DNA of 35,187 nt from Gammaproteobacteria bacterium (GTDB taxonomy: Bacteria > Pseudomonadota > Gammaproteobacteria > Chromatiales > Chromatiaceae): assembly GCA_011390365.1 (NCBI GenBank), contig JAABSM010000038.1:1-35187 (forward strand), given 5' to 3'. Under the pieces are notes generated by a model. That model made no database searches. It saw only the letters and a program-made list of their open reading frames with translations, and was not told the origin of the DNA. Positions within the stretch are counted from its first letter, which is position 1. Every line of letters starts with the position of its first letter. A program made the translations under genes and the position numbers. Below, in pieces: positions 28,199-35,061 of the stretch.

Positions 28199-28944
28199 TG
28201 ATACTCCGTGAATTCGCGTATGTGTTCAAGAAAGGCTTGCGGGTGGGAGAGAAACGGGGCGTGGGCGGCGCGAGGCAGTACCTGGCAACGGGCCGCGGGG
28301 AGGCGTTCTCTGACCTGTTCCGCGGCCCGTGGCGGAACCAGGGTGTCCCGCTCGCCGAACAGCCACAGGCTGGGCGGCGGCAGTTGCCCCAGCCGCGGGC
28401 GCAGATCGCCCTCCGCGAGCAGACGTAAACCGTCGCGCAGCGCTTGCGGGGTCGCCTTCGGATGCGCCGCCAGGGATCGCTTCAACTGCCGCAAACGGTC
28501 GCGAGGGCCATCTTCGCCGCGCACCTGCAAGGCGAGAAAGCGGTTGAGGGCGCCATGCTGGTCTTCGGACAAGGCTTGGGCGAAGCCATCGAGCACCCGC
28601 GGGTCCATCGCCGCGGGCCAGTCGTCATCGCGCACGAAACGGGGCGAGGCGGCAACGCAGATCAGCGCCGCGACCCGCTCGGGGGCGTCCAGGGCGGCCT
28701 GACAGGCGACCATGCCGCCCAGTGACCAGCCCAGCCAGATGGCGCGGTCCGGGGCCTGTTCGAGTACCGCGGCGGCCCATGTCGATAGCTCTGCCTTGAT
28801 CGGTTTAAGCGGTTGCCCGTCATGGCCGGGCAGCGAAATCGGGATCGGATCGTAGTGCGCCTCCAGCGCCGGCAAGAGTTGCGACCAGATGCCATTGTTC
28901 ATGCCCCAGCCGTGAAGTAGCGCCAGGGGTTGTTTAGCGCCCAT
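28195..28944 (-). CDS. bioH: Pimeloyl-ACP methyl ester carboxylesterase BioH
   Basis: This 249-residue alpha/beta hydrolase removes the methyl ester that BioC added, ending chain growth. The nucleophile elbow GWSLGG gives S74; FGERDTLVPP gives D200; and PRAAHAPFLSHP gives H228. LLHGWGMNNGIW near the start is the oxyanion region seen in BioH. It overlaps bioF by 11 bp and bioC by 4 bp. Confidence 0.95.
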   Translation of the reverse strand: MGAKQPLALLHGWGMNNGIWSQLLPALEAHYDPIPISLPGHDGQPLKPIKAELSTWAAAVLEQAPDRAIWLGWSLGGMVACQAALDAPERVAALICVAASPRFVRDDDWPAAMDPRVLDGFAQALSEDQHGALNRFLALQVRGEDGPRDRLRQLKRSLAAHPKATPQALRDGLRLLAEGDLRPRLGQLPPPSLWLFGERDTLVPPRAAEQVRERLPAARCQVLPRAAHAPFLSHPQAFLEHIREFTEYQ

Positions 28945-30106
28945 TTTCTTCCCCCTTGGGTTTCAGTTGCGACAGGCCATCCAGCAGCCGATCCACATGC
29001 GCCTCGTCGTGGGCGGCGGAGAGGGTGATGCGCAGGCGCGACGCCCCTTCAGGCACCGTAGGGGGGCGGATCGGCGTCACCAGCAGCCCCGCCTGTTCCA
29101 GTTGCGCGCTCCAGCGCAATGCCTGTTGCGCGCTACCCGTCAGCAGGGGTTGAATGGGGGTGGGCGAATCCATCAACGGCAGTCCCAGCGCTATCGCCCC
29201 TTGGCGGAAGTGTTTAATCAATGCGAACAGGTGGTCTCTGCGCCACGCCTCGTCACCAGCCAGCGCCAAAGCCGCACGGGTCGCCTCGGCAATCGCCGGC
29301 GGCAGGGCAGTGGTATAGATGTACGAGCGCGCGCGCTGGATCAGGGTCTCGATCAGCGCCTCGGAACCGGCGATGAAGGCCCCGAACACCCCCAACCCCT
29401 TGCCCAGGGTCGCCATCAGGATCGGCGCCTGATCGATGGTCAAGCCAGCGGCGTCGAGGCTACCCCGCCCCCGCTCACCCAGCACGCCCATACCGTGGGC
29501 GTCGTCCACCATCAACCAGGCATCGTGACGCCGGGCCGCCGCCGCCAATTGGGGCAGCGGGGCGATATCCCCATCCATGCTGAAGACGCCATCCACCGCG
29601 ATCAGCTTTTCGCCGCTTTCGATGGCATTCAGACGCGCCTCCAGGGCATCCATGTCGCCATGGGCGAAACGGTGCAGCCGCGCCCGCGAGAGGGTCGCGC
29701 CGTCGATCAGCGAGGCGTGGTTGAGGCGATCCTCGATCACATGGTCGCCACGTCCCAGCAGCGCCCCGATCACCCCCTGATTCGCCATGTAGCCGGTGGA
29801 GAAGAGCAGCGCCCGGGGGCGACCGCTAAACGCCGCCAACGCCTCTTCGAGTTGGTGATGGGCGCGGCCGTGGCCATTGATCAGGTGCGCCGCGCCGGAG
29901 CCCGCGCCATAGCGGCGCGCCCCCGCCTGCATCGCCTCGATCACCTTGGGGTGGTTCGCCAGACCCAGGTAGTCGTTGCTGCAAAAGGCAAGCACCTCGC
30001 GCCCGTCGATCCGCATCTCCGGCCCCTGCGGCCCATCGCTGACCCGCCGACGGCGATAGAGGCCCCTGGCTTGTTGTCGCGTCAGTATTGCTTCCAAATC
30101 CTTCAT
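28934..30106 (-). CDS. bioF: 8-amino-7-oxononanoate synthase
   Basis: This 390-residue PLP enzyme condenses pimeloyl-ACP with alanine. FCSNDYLGLANHPKV, the GAGSGAAHLINGHG segment, VDDAHGMGVLG (D201, H204) and ATLGKGLGV with the PLP lysine K236 are the expected motifs. It lies about 800 bp after bioB, because a DUF559 gene with repeats has been inserted between them. Confidence 0.96.
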   Translation of the reverse strand: MKDLEAILTRQQARGLYRRRRVSDGPQGPEMRIDGREVLAFCSNDYLGLANHPKVIEAMQAGARRYGAGSGAAHLINGHGRAHHQLEEALAAFSGRPRALLFSTGYMANQGVIGALLGRGDHVIEDRLNHASLIDGATLSRARLHRFAHGDMDALEARLNAIESGEKLIAVDGVFSMDGDIAPLPQLAAAARRHDAWLMVDDAHGMGVLGERGRGSLDAAGLTIDQAPILMATLGKGLGVFGAFIAGSEALIETLIQRARSYIYTTALPPAIAEATRAALALAGDEAWRRDHLFALIKHFRQGAIALGLPLMDSPTPIQPLLTGSAQQALRWSAQLEQAGLLVTPIRPPTVPEGASRLRITLSAAHDEAHVDRLLDGLSQLKPKGEENGR

Positions 30107-30170
30107 TGAGCATTCTTCTTGTGAAGCGCAGAATTCGTCGATTAACGTCGGTGGCCGATCGGAGCCCCGA

Positions 30171-30218
30171 ACCAGTCCCCCCCTTTCGCAAAGGGGGGTT
30201 AGGGGGGATTTTTCGAAC
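30171..30218 (+). repeat. CCCCCC-TTTCGCAAA-GGGGGG repeat, left copy beside DUF559
   Basis: The unit runs ACCAGT, a C run, TTTCGCAAA, a G run, TTAGGGGGGATT and TTTCGAAC. It overlaps the last codons and stop of the DUF559 gene (encoding SKNPP). It is the inverted partner of 30590-30634 and a near-identical direct copy of 30748-30796. Confidence 0.85.
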
Positions 30219-30579
30219 CCTGCACCAAAGTTGTTTGTTGCCAGATTGCTTCCATCACCCCGTCAATCTCGCTCAGAACTTGGCGATTGTCGAAGCGTAA
30301 AACCCGCAACCCCATGGCTTCCAGAGTCTCCGTGCGTCGCGCGTCATACCTCTCTCCAGACGCCTCAAGGTGCTGCGAGCCATCGACCTCTACCACCAGC
30401 TTCGCGGCTGGACAATAGAAATCAGCGATAAAGCTCCCTAATGGCTTCTGGCGATAAAACTGTAATCCTCGCACCTGCTTGCGGCGTAACCGCGACCAAA
30501 GAACTTGTTCGGCGTCGGTCATGTTGCTGCGCAACATGCGGGAAAGAGGCTTCAGTTTTCGGTTGTAGGGCTTAACCAT
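30199..30579 (-). CDS. DUF559 endonuclease-like protein (Vsr/PD-(D/E)XK type)
   Basis: The product is 126 residues, normal for DUF559. LRSNMTDAEQVLWSRLR is the family opening. FYRQKPLGSFIADFYCP then VVEVDGSQH gives the nuclease-like D...ExD core, and LRVLRFDNRQVLSEIDGV completes the family pattern. These proteins resemble Vsr-type or very short patch endonucleases, but their role is unknown. The gene sits between bioB and bioF with repeats on both sides in inverted orientation; the last residues (SKNPP) are encoded by the repeat itself. It appears to be a cassette foreign to biotin synthesis. Confidence 0.9.
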   Translation of the reverse strand: MVKPYNRKLKPLSRMLRSNMTDAEQVLWSRLRRKQVRGLQFYRQKPLGSFIADFYCPAAKLVVEVDGSQHLEASGERYDARRTETLEAMGLRVLRFDNRQVLSEIDGVMEAIWQQTTLVQGSKNPP

Positions 30580-30589
30580 TGGAGCGTGG

Positions 30590-30634
30590 TTCAGTAAATC
30601 CCCCCCGGCCCCCCTTTGCGAAAGGGGGGAGTGG
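30590..30634 (-). repeat. Same repeat, inverted right copy beside DUF559
   Basis: On the minus strand it reads CCACT, a C run, TTTCGCAAA, a G run, CCGGGGGGGATT, then ACTGAAC. It faces the left copy across the DUF559 gene and lies just upstream of its start codon. Confidence 0.8.
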
Positions 30635-30747
30635 TTTGGGTGCCCTTAAGTGGGCGTGTGGGGGTATCAATATGACACTGCAATTTTTGCCTATACGAAG
30701 AGTCACTGGACTCCAGGGTTACCTCTAAGTATTCATTATGCTAACGA

Positions 30748-30796
30748 ACCAGTCCCCCCCTTTCGCAAAGGGGGGTTAGGGAGGATTTTTTCGAAC
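30748..30796 (+). repeat. Third copy of the CCCCCC-TTTCGCAAA-GGGGGG repeat
   Basis: It is near-identical to 30171-30218, differing by one G/A change and an extra T in the tail, and preceded by the same CGA. Being a lone copy without an adjacent gene, it may be a leftover of an earlier insertion or the original target. Confidence 0.8.
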
Positions 30797-30863
30797 TTTG
30801 CAAGAAAGCCGATTTTCCAACTCGATCATCAGCCGTTTCCTAAATCGCGGTGACCGTGTTCCT

Positions 30864-30893
30864 TGCATCCGCGAAAATCTGCGTAATCCGCGG
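30864..30893. repeat. Palindromic repeat ATCCGCGAAAATCTGCG
   Basis: GCATCCGCGAAAATCTGCG followed by TAATCCGCGG belongs to a dispersed spacer repeat common in proteobacteria. It lies just past the bioB stop and has weak dyad symmetry (CCGCG/CGCGG). Confidence 0.45.
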
Positions 30894-30902
30894 TTCACTC
30901 TC

Positions 30903-31916
30903 TTAGGCCGCGGCTTCACTCCCCCGTCTCTTGCACTGCTTCTCCGTAGCTTGAAGCTCATTATGCTGTTCAAACGTCAACCCCAACCGATCAAATAGTT
31001 GCAAATCCCGATCGCTCTCCGCGTTGTCGGTGGTGAGCAGGCGTTCGCCGTAAAACAGGGAGTTGGCCCCGGCCAGGAAGCACAGCGCGTGCATCTCGTC
31101 GGACATCTCGGCACGTCCAGCGGAGAGGCGGACCCAGGAGCGGGGCATGAGGATGCGCGCCACGGCGACGGTGCGCACGAACTCCAGCGGGTCGATGGGG
31201 TCTTTGCCAAACATCGGGGTGCCTTCCACCTGCACCAGCATGTTGATGGGTACCGACTCGGGATGGCGGGGCAGATTGGCCAGTTCCCGCAGCATGGAGG
31301 CGCGGTCGCGGCGGGACTCGCCCATCCCCAGGATGCCGCCAGAGCAGACGTTGATGCCGGCGTTGCGCACATGCTCCAGGGTCTCCAGTCGGTCTTCGAA
31401 GGTGCGGGTGGTGATCACCTCGCCGTAGAACTCGGGGGAGGTATCAAGGTTATGGTTGTAGTAGTCCAGCCCCGCCTCCTTGAGGCGTCGCGCCTGGTGC
31501 TCGCTCAGCATGCCCAGGGTCAGGCAGGTCTCCATGCCCAGCTCGCGGATGGCGGTGACCATCTCGATCACCCGCTCCAGGTTGGTGTCGCTGGGGTTGC
31601 GCCAGGCCGCGCCCATGCAGAAGCGGCTCGCCCCTTTCTCCTTGGCCGCCTGGGCCGCCTCCACCACCTCGTCCACCGGCAGCAGGCGCTCCTTCTCCAG
31701 GCCGGTGTCGTACTTGGCGCTCTGGGAGCAGTAGCCGCAATCCTCGGAACAACGCCCGGTCTTGATGCTCAGCAGCGAACTGATCTGCACCTGGTTGGGG
31801 TCGAAGTGCTCGCGGTGGATGGTCTGGGCGCGAAACAGCAGATCGTTGAAGGGCAGCGCCAGCAGCCCTTCGATCTCTTCGATGCCCCAGTCGTGGCGGA
31901 TGATGGTTTCGCTCAT
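30903..31916 (-). CDS. bioB: Biotin synthase
   Basis: This 337-residue radical SAM enzyme inserts sulfur into dethiobiotin. [11 protein letters not shown] supplies the CxxxCxxC cluster (C56, C60, C63). [20 protein letters not shown] and the arginine/asparagine-rich [15 protein letters not shown] (second cluster environment) are conserved. It heads the biotin operon; the promoter and BirA operator lie in the divergent spacer to comF. A 323-bp repeat-filled gap follows before DUF559. Confidence 0.97.
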   Translation of the reverse strand: MSETIIRHDWGIEEIEGLLALPFNDLLFRAQTIHREHFDPNQVQISSLLSIKTGRCSEDCGYCSQSAKYDTGLEKERLLPVDEVVEAAQAAKEKGASRFCMGAAWRNPSDTNLERVIEMVTAIRELGMETCLTLGMLSEHQARRLKEAGLDYYNHNLDTSPEFYGEVITTRTFEDRLETLEHVRNAGINVCSGGILGMGESRRDRASMLRELANLPRHPESVPINMLVQVEGTPMFGKDPIDPLEFVRTVAVARILMPRSWVRLSAGRAEMSDEMHALCFLAGANSLFYGERLLTTDNAESDRDLQLFDRLGLTFEQHNELQATEKQCKRRGSEAAA

Positions 31917-31987
31917 GGCATGTGCCCTCGTTCGCTATCTGAAAGTCTTTGCCTTGCCGGGTAAATCGCGACCGGCTAGGCTTGCGC

Positions 31988-32015
31988 ATCATATGATCTG
32001 AAGATTCTCTGTCAA
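31988..32015 (-). promoter_or_regulatory. bioB promoter, sigma-70 type
   Basis: On the minus strand TTGACA (perfect -35, 32015-32010) and TATGAT (-10, 31993-31988, 5/6 match) are separated by 16 bases and lie about 70 bases before the bioB start. The -35 box falls inside the BirA operator. Confidence 0.8.
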
Positions 32016-32040
32016 CCTTGAATGCGATCTCTGGTTAACA
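32010..32040. promoter_or_regulatory. BirA operator of the biotin operon
   Basis: Half-sites TGTCAACC (32010-32017) and GGTTAACA (32033-32040) are inverted, match at 7 of 8 positions and are separated by 15 bases. This fits the known proteobacterial BirA box (TGTnAACC, 14-16 bases, GGTTnACA). Biotinyl-AMP-bound BirA should block the bioB promoter. The site also covers the comF start codon (32022). Confidence 0.85.
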
Positions 32041-32768
32041 AGTTGTGGCGCGGAGCGGTGGAGCTGGTCTATCCGCCGGTGTGCGTGCTCTGCCTCGACC
32101 GGGGCGACGATGGCCGGGACCTGTGCGCCGGTTGCCGCGACGACCTGCCGCGCAACTTCATCGCCTGTCCCCGCTGCGCCGAACCCATGACCACCCGCGG
32201 CCAACTCTGCGGTCACTGTCAGCAGAGGCCGCCCGATTTCGATCGGGTTCACGCGCCCTTTGTTTACGACTTTCCCGTCGCTCAGATGATCGCCGCCCTC
32301 AAGTTCAATGGTCGTCACGGCCTCGCACCGCTGCTCGGCGAACTCCTGGCCGACGAGCTGGAGGGGCGGGTCGCCACCCCGGATGTGATACTCCCCGTCC
32401 CTCTGCATCCGAAACGACTGCGGGAGCGGGGCTACAACCAGGCCCTAGAGCTGGCCCGCCCGCTGGCGAGGCGTCGCCAGACGTCGCTGGATACCCGTGC
32501 GCTGAGGCGGGATCACGCCACCGAGGCCCTCTCCCATCTCGATCGCAAACAGCGCCGCCGGGTCATTCGCGGCGCCTTCCAACTCGATCCCGCCTTCAAC
32601 GCCCGCCACGTCGCGCTGGTGGACGACGTGGTGACCACCGGCAGCACCGTTGGCGAGATCACCCGCCTGCTGCGCCGCGCCGGCGTCGAGCGGGTCGACG
32701 TCTGGGCGTTGGCGCGCACACCGGAGGCCAGGGCGGTGAAAAAAAGTGGCATGGATGCGCGGAAATAG
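32022..32768 (+). CDS. comF: ComF family protein (phosphoribosyltransferase-like)
   Basis: The product is 248 residues. The N-terminal zinc-binding region has cysteine pairs at C21/C24, C35/C38, C49/C52 and C63/C66. The C-terminal PRTase domain has VALVDDVVTTGST (about 197-209), the PRPP loop. ComF proteins take part in DNA uptake in competent bacteria; in others their role is not defined. Placement opposite bioB is common in gammaproteobacteria. Its start codon lies within the BirA operator, so its transcription could be affected by biotin status, which is inference. Confidence 0.9.
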   Translation: MRSLVNKLWRGAVELVYPPVCVLCLDRGDDGRDLCAGCRDDLPRNFIACPRCAEPMTTRGQLCGHCQQRPPDFDRVHAPFVYDFPVAQMIAALKFNGRHGLAPLLGELLADELEGRVATPDVILPVPLHPKRLRERGYNQALELARPLARRRQTSLDTRALRRDHATEALSHLDRKQRRRVIRGAFQLDPAFNARHVALVDDVVTTGSTVGEITRLLRRAGVERVDVWALARTPEARAVKKSGMDARK

Positions 32769-32879
32769 CGGCGCCTGGTCGGAGTGGCCGGCTCTTTTGA
32801 TCTGACAACAGGATCGATACGCCGCGGTTAACCGGAAGTTTGCTATCATGCCCAGCCTTGCCAGTTAAAGGAGGCGGAG

Positions 32880-33242
32880 ATGCCGGATCGGGTGTTGATC
32901 GAAGGTTTGCGGGCCGATGCGGTAATCGGCGTCCATGACTGGGAGCGGGAGATCCGCCAGCCCATCATCTTGGACCTGGAGATGACCTGGGACTGCCGCC
33001 CGGCCGGGCAAAGCGATCGCCTGGCCGACGCCCTGGACTACGCCGCCGTCGCCGAACGCCTCACCGCCTTCATCGAGCAAAGCCAGTTCGAATTGATCGA
33101 GGCGTTAGCCGAGGCCTGCTCGCGGATCGTGCTGGAGGAATTTGGCGTCTCCTCGTTGCGACTCACGCTGCGCAAGCCCGGCGCGGTGAAGAACGCCGCC
33201 AGCGTCGGCGTCACCCTCGAAAGAAACCACCACCAGAGCTGA
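32880..33242 (+). CDS. folB: Dihydroneopterin aldolase family protein
   Basis: This 120-residue protein has FolB length. VLIEGLRADAVIGVHDWERE, LDLEMTWDC, DALDYAAVAERL and LRKPGAVKNAASVGV follow the FolB pattern (conserved active-site YAAV and LxKPxA). The usual function is cleavage of dihydroneopterin in folate synthesis. AAAGGAGGCGGAG precedes the start with good spacing, and TATCAT near 32842 could be a -10. It is not in an operon with other folate genes. Confidence 0.9.
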   Translation: MPDRVLIEGLRADAVIGVHDWEREIRQPIILDLEMTWDCRPAGQSDRLADALDYAAVAERLTAFIEQSQFELIEALAEACSRIVLEEFGVSSLRLTLRKPGAVKNAASVGVTLERNHHQS

Positions 33243-33283
33243 ACCGAACTACCACGAATCATGGCCGATACTGATCTAATTCA

Positions 33284-33538
33284 TCAGCTCGATAGGCTGG
33301 TGGTATCTGGCACCCCATCCGTGATCAGCTCAGAAAAGTGCCGCTGCATCCACTTCACCATGCCTCCGCCCCGAATCAATACCCCGAACTCCACGTTCAG
33401 ATCGAAGGCATGGCCGGTGAAGTTGGCGCTGGAGGTAAACAACAGCGAATCGTCGGCTATCGCGCACTTGAGGTGCAGCGAGCCGAATTGTCGGTGTTGA
33501 TTGCGTGGGCGGCCGTTGTCAACAAAGATGTCGTGCAT
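33284..33538 (-). pseudogene. drmC: C-terminal remnant of DISARM DrmC (phospholipase D-like)
   Basis: Only the last 84 or so residues remain. They carry the PLD motif SLHLKCAIADDSLLFTSSAN (H-x-K...D...S-x-N) and the following FDLNVEFGVLIRGG, typical of the DrmC C-terminus as I recall it. The preceding 33539-33550 continues this frame only to a TGA, so the first PLD motif and N-terminal half are gone. It follows, in a different frame, the drmA fragment. The family is recognised from memory rather than by a search. Confidence 0.7.
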
Positions 33539-34108
33539 CAGCGCTGCTCAGGATTCGAAGTAGGGAGTTGCCGTCACGGCGCAAGCGCCCTCGCACCACC
33601 ACATCCGGTTGCTCCTCGCTGACCTCCGACGGCTCGATGACGCCGGCCTTCACCCCAACCGACACCGCCCCGGCCATCGGATAGCGCCGCCAGATGGTCT
33701 TGGGGTTGCCCGCCTCGGTCAGCACATCCTCGCTCTTCTCCCGCTTGTACCAATCCCACCTGGCCGACACCCGCAGTTCCGTCGCATCGCCCGACAGGGT
33801 GAAGCGCAACCCCATGGCCGAAGGAAACAGGCTATCGCTCGGCGGTGCGGTAGGCTCCGCCACCCCCTCCTCGCCATCGCTCCTCTCCGCCACCGCCAGC
33901 TCATCCTGCAACGCCTCGCTAATCCGATCATTACGCGGCGCCAGCTTGCCCACCAGATAACGGTGATGGATCGGTTCAGGCTGGTCGATCTCCTCCCGCT
34001 CGCCCTGGGCCGGCCCCAGGATCTCGCCCAGGAACAGCGCCTCCAGCTCGTCGCGGATGCGGGCGGGGGTGGGGGGGATAGCTTTGGTGATGAGGGAGGC
34101 TTTGTCAT
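33519..34108 (-). pseudogene. drmA: N-terminal remnant of DISARM helicase DrmA
   Basis: The segment encodes roughly 190 residues resembling the start of DrmA: TPARIRDELEALFLGEILGP, then HHRYLVGKLAPR, SAMGLRFTLSGDATEL, a WDWYKREKSE region, NPKTIWRRYP, and finally PDVVVRGRLRRDG near 33575. All helicase motifs are lost; after RRDG the frame enters DNA that belongs with drmC and stops at 33519. The ATG at 34108, which overlaps the upstream short ORF as ATGA, is out of frame with the body. The shift lies near a C-rich run at about 34065-34078, hinting at a frameshift as well as the deletion. Confidence 0.7.
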
Positions 34109-34200
34109 GGTGTTTGCAGTGTGTCTCGTGGGGAGTCTTCGGGCAGATCCTGTTCATCGATGGCGTCAGGAAAGTCGGCACCTAACGCGCCAGCTAGCAT
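34105..34200 (-). pseudogene. Short-protein fragment, copy 2 (GALGADFPDAIDEQDLP)
   Basis: The 31-residue frame begins at an ATG beside the hairpin repeat and ends with the ATGA overlap onto drmA. The stretch LAGALGADFPDAIDEQDLPE resembles LAGVLGDDFPDDIDERELP in copy 1 at 34892-35035 (about 14 of 19 positions the same). The N-terminal part has been replaced by the repeat. The family is not recognised; it presumably was a small gene cotranscribed with the DISARM genes. Confidence 0.55.
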
Positions 34201-34207
34201 CAATCCT

Positions 34208-34256
34208 CGTAACACCGCTCCAGCGGTGTTACGCATCCCTCGGCGCTCCCGCGCCG
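34208..34256. repeat. Hairpin repeat A (direct partner of repeat B)
   Basis: A 12-bp perfect stem CGTAACACCGCT/AGCGGTGTTACG with two bases at the tip (34208-34233) is followed by GCATCCCT and a CGGCGC-TCCC-GCGCCG hairpin (34241-34256). Bases 34217-34255 match 34844-34882 at 38 of 39 positions. The CTCCAG tip and GCATCCC link tie it to the arrays at 0.35-0.58 and 11.58-11.71 kb. Confidence 0.85.
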
Positions 34257-34501
34257 CGTTCGATGAGCTGACTAAACCCTAAGCGTTGAATATCTTCAGC
34301 TGGTGTCGGGGCGTCTTCCCGAAGCGGAAAATCAGGAAAACGTCCAGCCAACTCAATGCAGCCTTCCGGCCATCCGTTCTGAGCCGCATACTTGCGGATG
34401 ATTTGTTCCACCCAACGACTTTGGGAGACCCCTTGGGCAGCAGCGGCTTGTTCGACCAAAGCTTGGGTGGCTTCATCAAGTTTTAGCGTGATTTGAGACA
34501 C
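34229..34501 (-). CDS. CopG-type ribbon-helix-helix antitoxin, orphan
   Basis: The product is 90 residues with a GTG start chosen because AAGGAG lies 7 bp upstream; the frame extends further but without homology. The N-terminal strand SQITLKLDEATQ and helices to about 45 (VSQSRWVEQIIRKYA) are of RHH antitoxins, and AGRFPDFPLRED is a tail segment known in that family. The usual partner is a PIN (VapC) toxin encoded directly downstream. Here the reading frame runs into hairpin repeat A (last residues ERGAGAPRDA) and no toxin follows, so the pair appears broken. Confidence 0.78.
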   Translation of the reverse strand: MSQITLKLDEATQALVEQAAAAQGVSQSRWVEQIIRKYAAQNGWPEGCIELAGRFPDFPLREDAPTPAEDIQRLGFSQLIERGAGAPRDA

Positions 34502-34547
34502 CTTGAATCTCCTTACTATTAAGCAACTAAATTCTGACACTATTCGG

Positions 34548-34790
34548 CTATGCACGCCGAACGCTGTTCAAACTGGCAGGATCAAGATCGACGGGCACTG
34601 CCTTGCGCTTGCTTTTCAGCATGCCAAAGCCGGTTTCCGGCGGAGAGACAGGCGCCTCATCGACATAAATTTCCACATGCCCCTGGACTACTGAAAGTGA
34701 GATTCTACTCCCTTTGCGAATCCCCAACTGCTCTCTTATCGCACGGGGCAAGGTGATACGCCCATCTTGACCCACTGTGAGTGTTTTCAT
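34548..34790 (-). CDS. AbrB/MazE-type (VapB) antitoxin, orphan
   Basis: The product is 80 residues. KTLTVGQDGRITLPRAIREQ is a SpoVT/AbrB swapped-hairpin domain (residues 2-45); the C-terminal part, with GFGMLKSKRKAVPVDLDP, is of the type that wraps a PIN toxin. No toxin gene follows; a second, unrelated antitoxin gene starts 47 bp later. GGGGG about 9 bp before the ATG may be its ribosome site. Confidence 0.82.
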   Translation of the reverse strand: MKTLTVGQDGRITLPRAIREQLGIRKGSRISLSVVQGHVEIYVDEAPVSPPETGFGMLKSKRKAVPVDLDPASLNSVRRA

Positions 34791-34843
34791 GCCAATTGAC
34801 CCCCGATAAAGTTCAACGAATTTCTCTCATGCCTGGTACCGCG

Positions 34844-34882
34844 GCTCCAGCGGTGTTACGCATCCCTCGGCGCTCTCGCGCC
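34844..34882. repeat. Hairpin repeat B
   Basis: It is 39 bases, 38 of them identical to 34217-34255, in the same orientation. Its left outer arm is altered (GTACCGCG), so the long stem is shortened. The two copies flank the two antitoxin genes. Confidence 0.85.
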
Positions 34883-34891
34883 ACTTTGTCA

Positions 34892-35035
34892 TCAAATGGA
34901 ATGCTGGGCAACAACAGGTAGTTCCCGCTCATCGATGTCATCGGGGAAGTCGTCACCCAACACGCCGGCAAGCTCCAATACCTTCTCCCGCCACTCAGCG
35001 GCGGCAATGGCGTCCGAGTCCGCGCTCAATGTCAT
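34892..35035 (-). CDS. Small protein of unknown family, copy 1, possibly cut by an IS end
   Basis: The 47-residue frame contains DAIAAAEWREKVLELAGVLG followed by DDFPDDIDERELP. It resembles the 31-residue fragment at 34105-34200. The first codons overlap a sequence that looks like an IS terminus, so the native N-terminus may be longer and interrupted. I cannot name a family; an acidic C-terminal tail is the main feature. Confidence 0.45.
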   Translation of the reverse strand: MTLSADSDAIAAAEWREKVLELAGVLGDDFPDDIDERELPVVAQHSI

Positions 35036-35053
35036 TTAGTTAAGCGCAAACCA
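35028..35053. mobile_element. Possible terminal sequence of an IS element
   Basis: CAATGTCATTTAGTTAAGCG lies just outside the transposase-like frame and resembles termini I associate with IS4-type elements. The other end is outside the window, so this is tentative. Confidence 0.3.
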
Positions 35054-35061
35054 ACTCCACT

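Larger units (their letters stand above)
30580..30902. other. Repeat-filled spacer between DUF559 and bioB
   Basis: The 323 bases hold the right repeat (30590-30634), a third repeat copy (30748-30796) and a further dispersed repeat (30864-30893). The segment 30635-30745 shows nothing recognisable. No gene is supported. Confidence 0.6.

Noticed and set aside
30776-30973. Small gene between bioB and DUF559
   Set aside because: It translates two dispersed repeats and ends in KNPP from the repeat, like other artefacts of this family.
33243-33283. Bidirectional terminator between folB and the drmC remnant
   Set aside because: No stem with a T run could be found.
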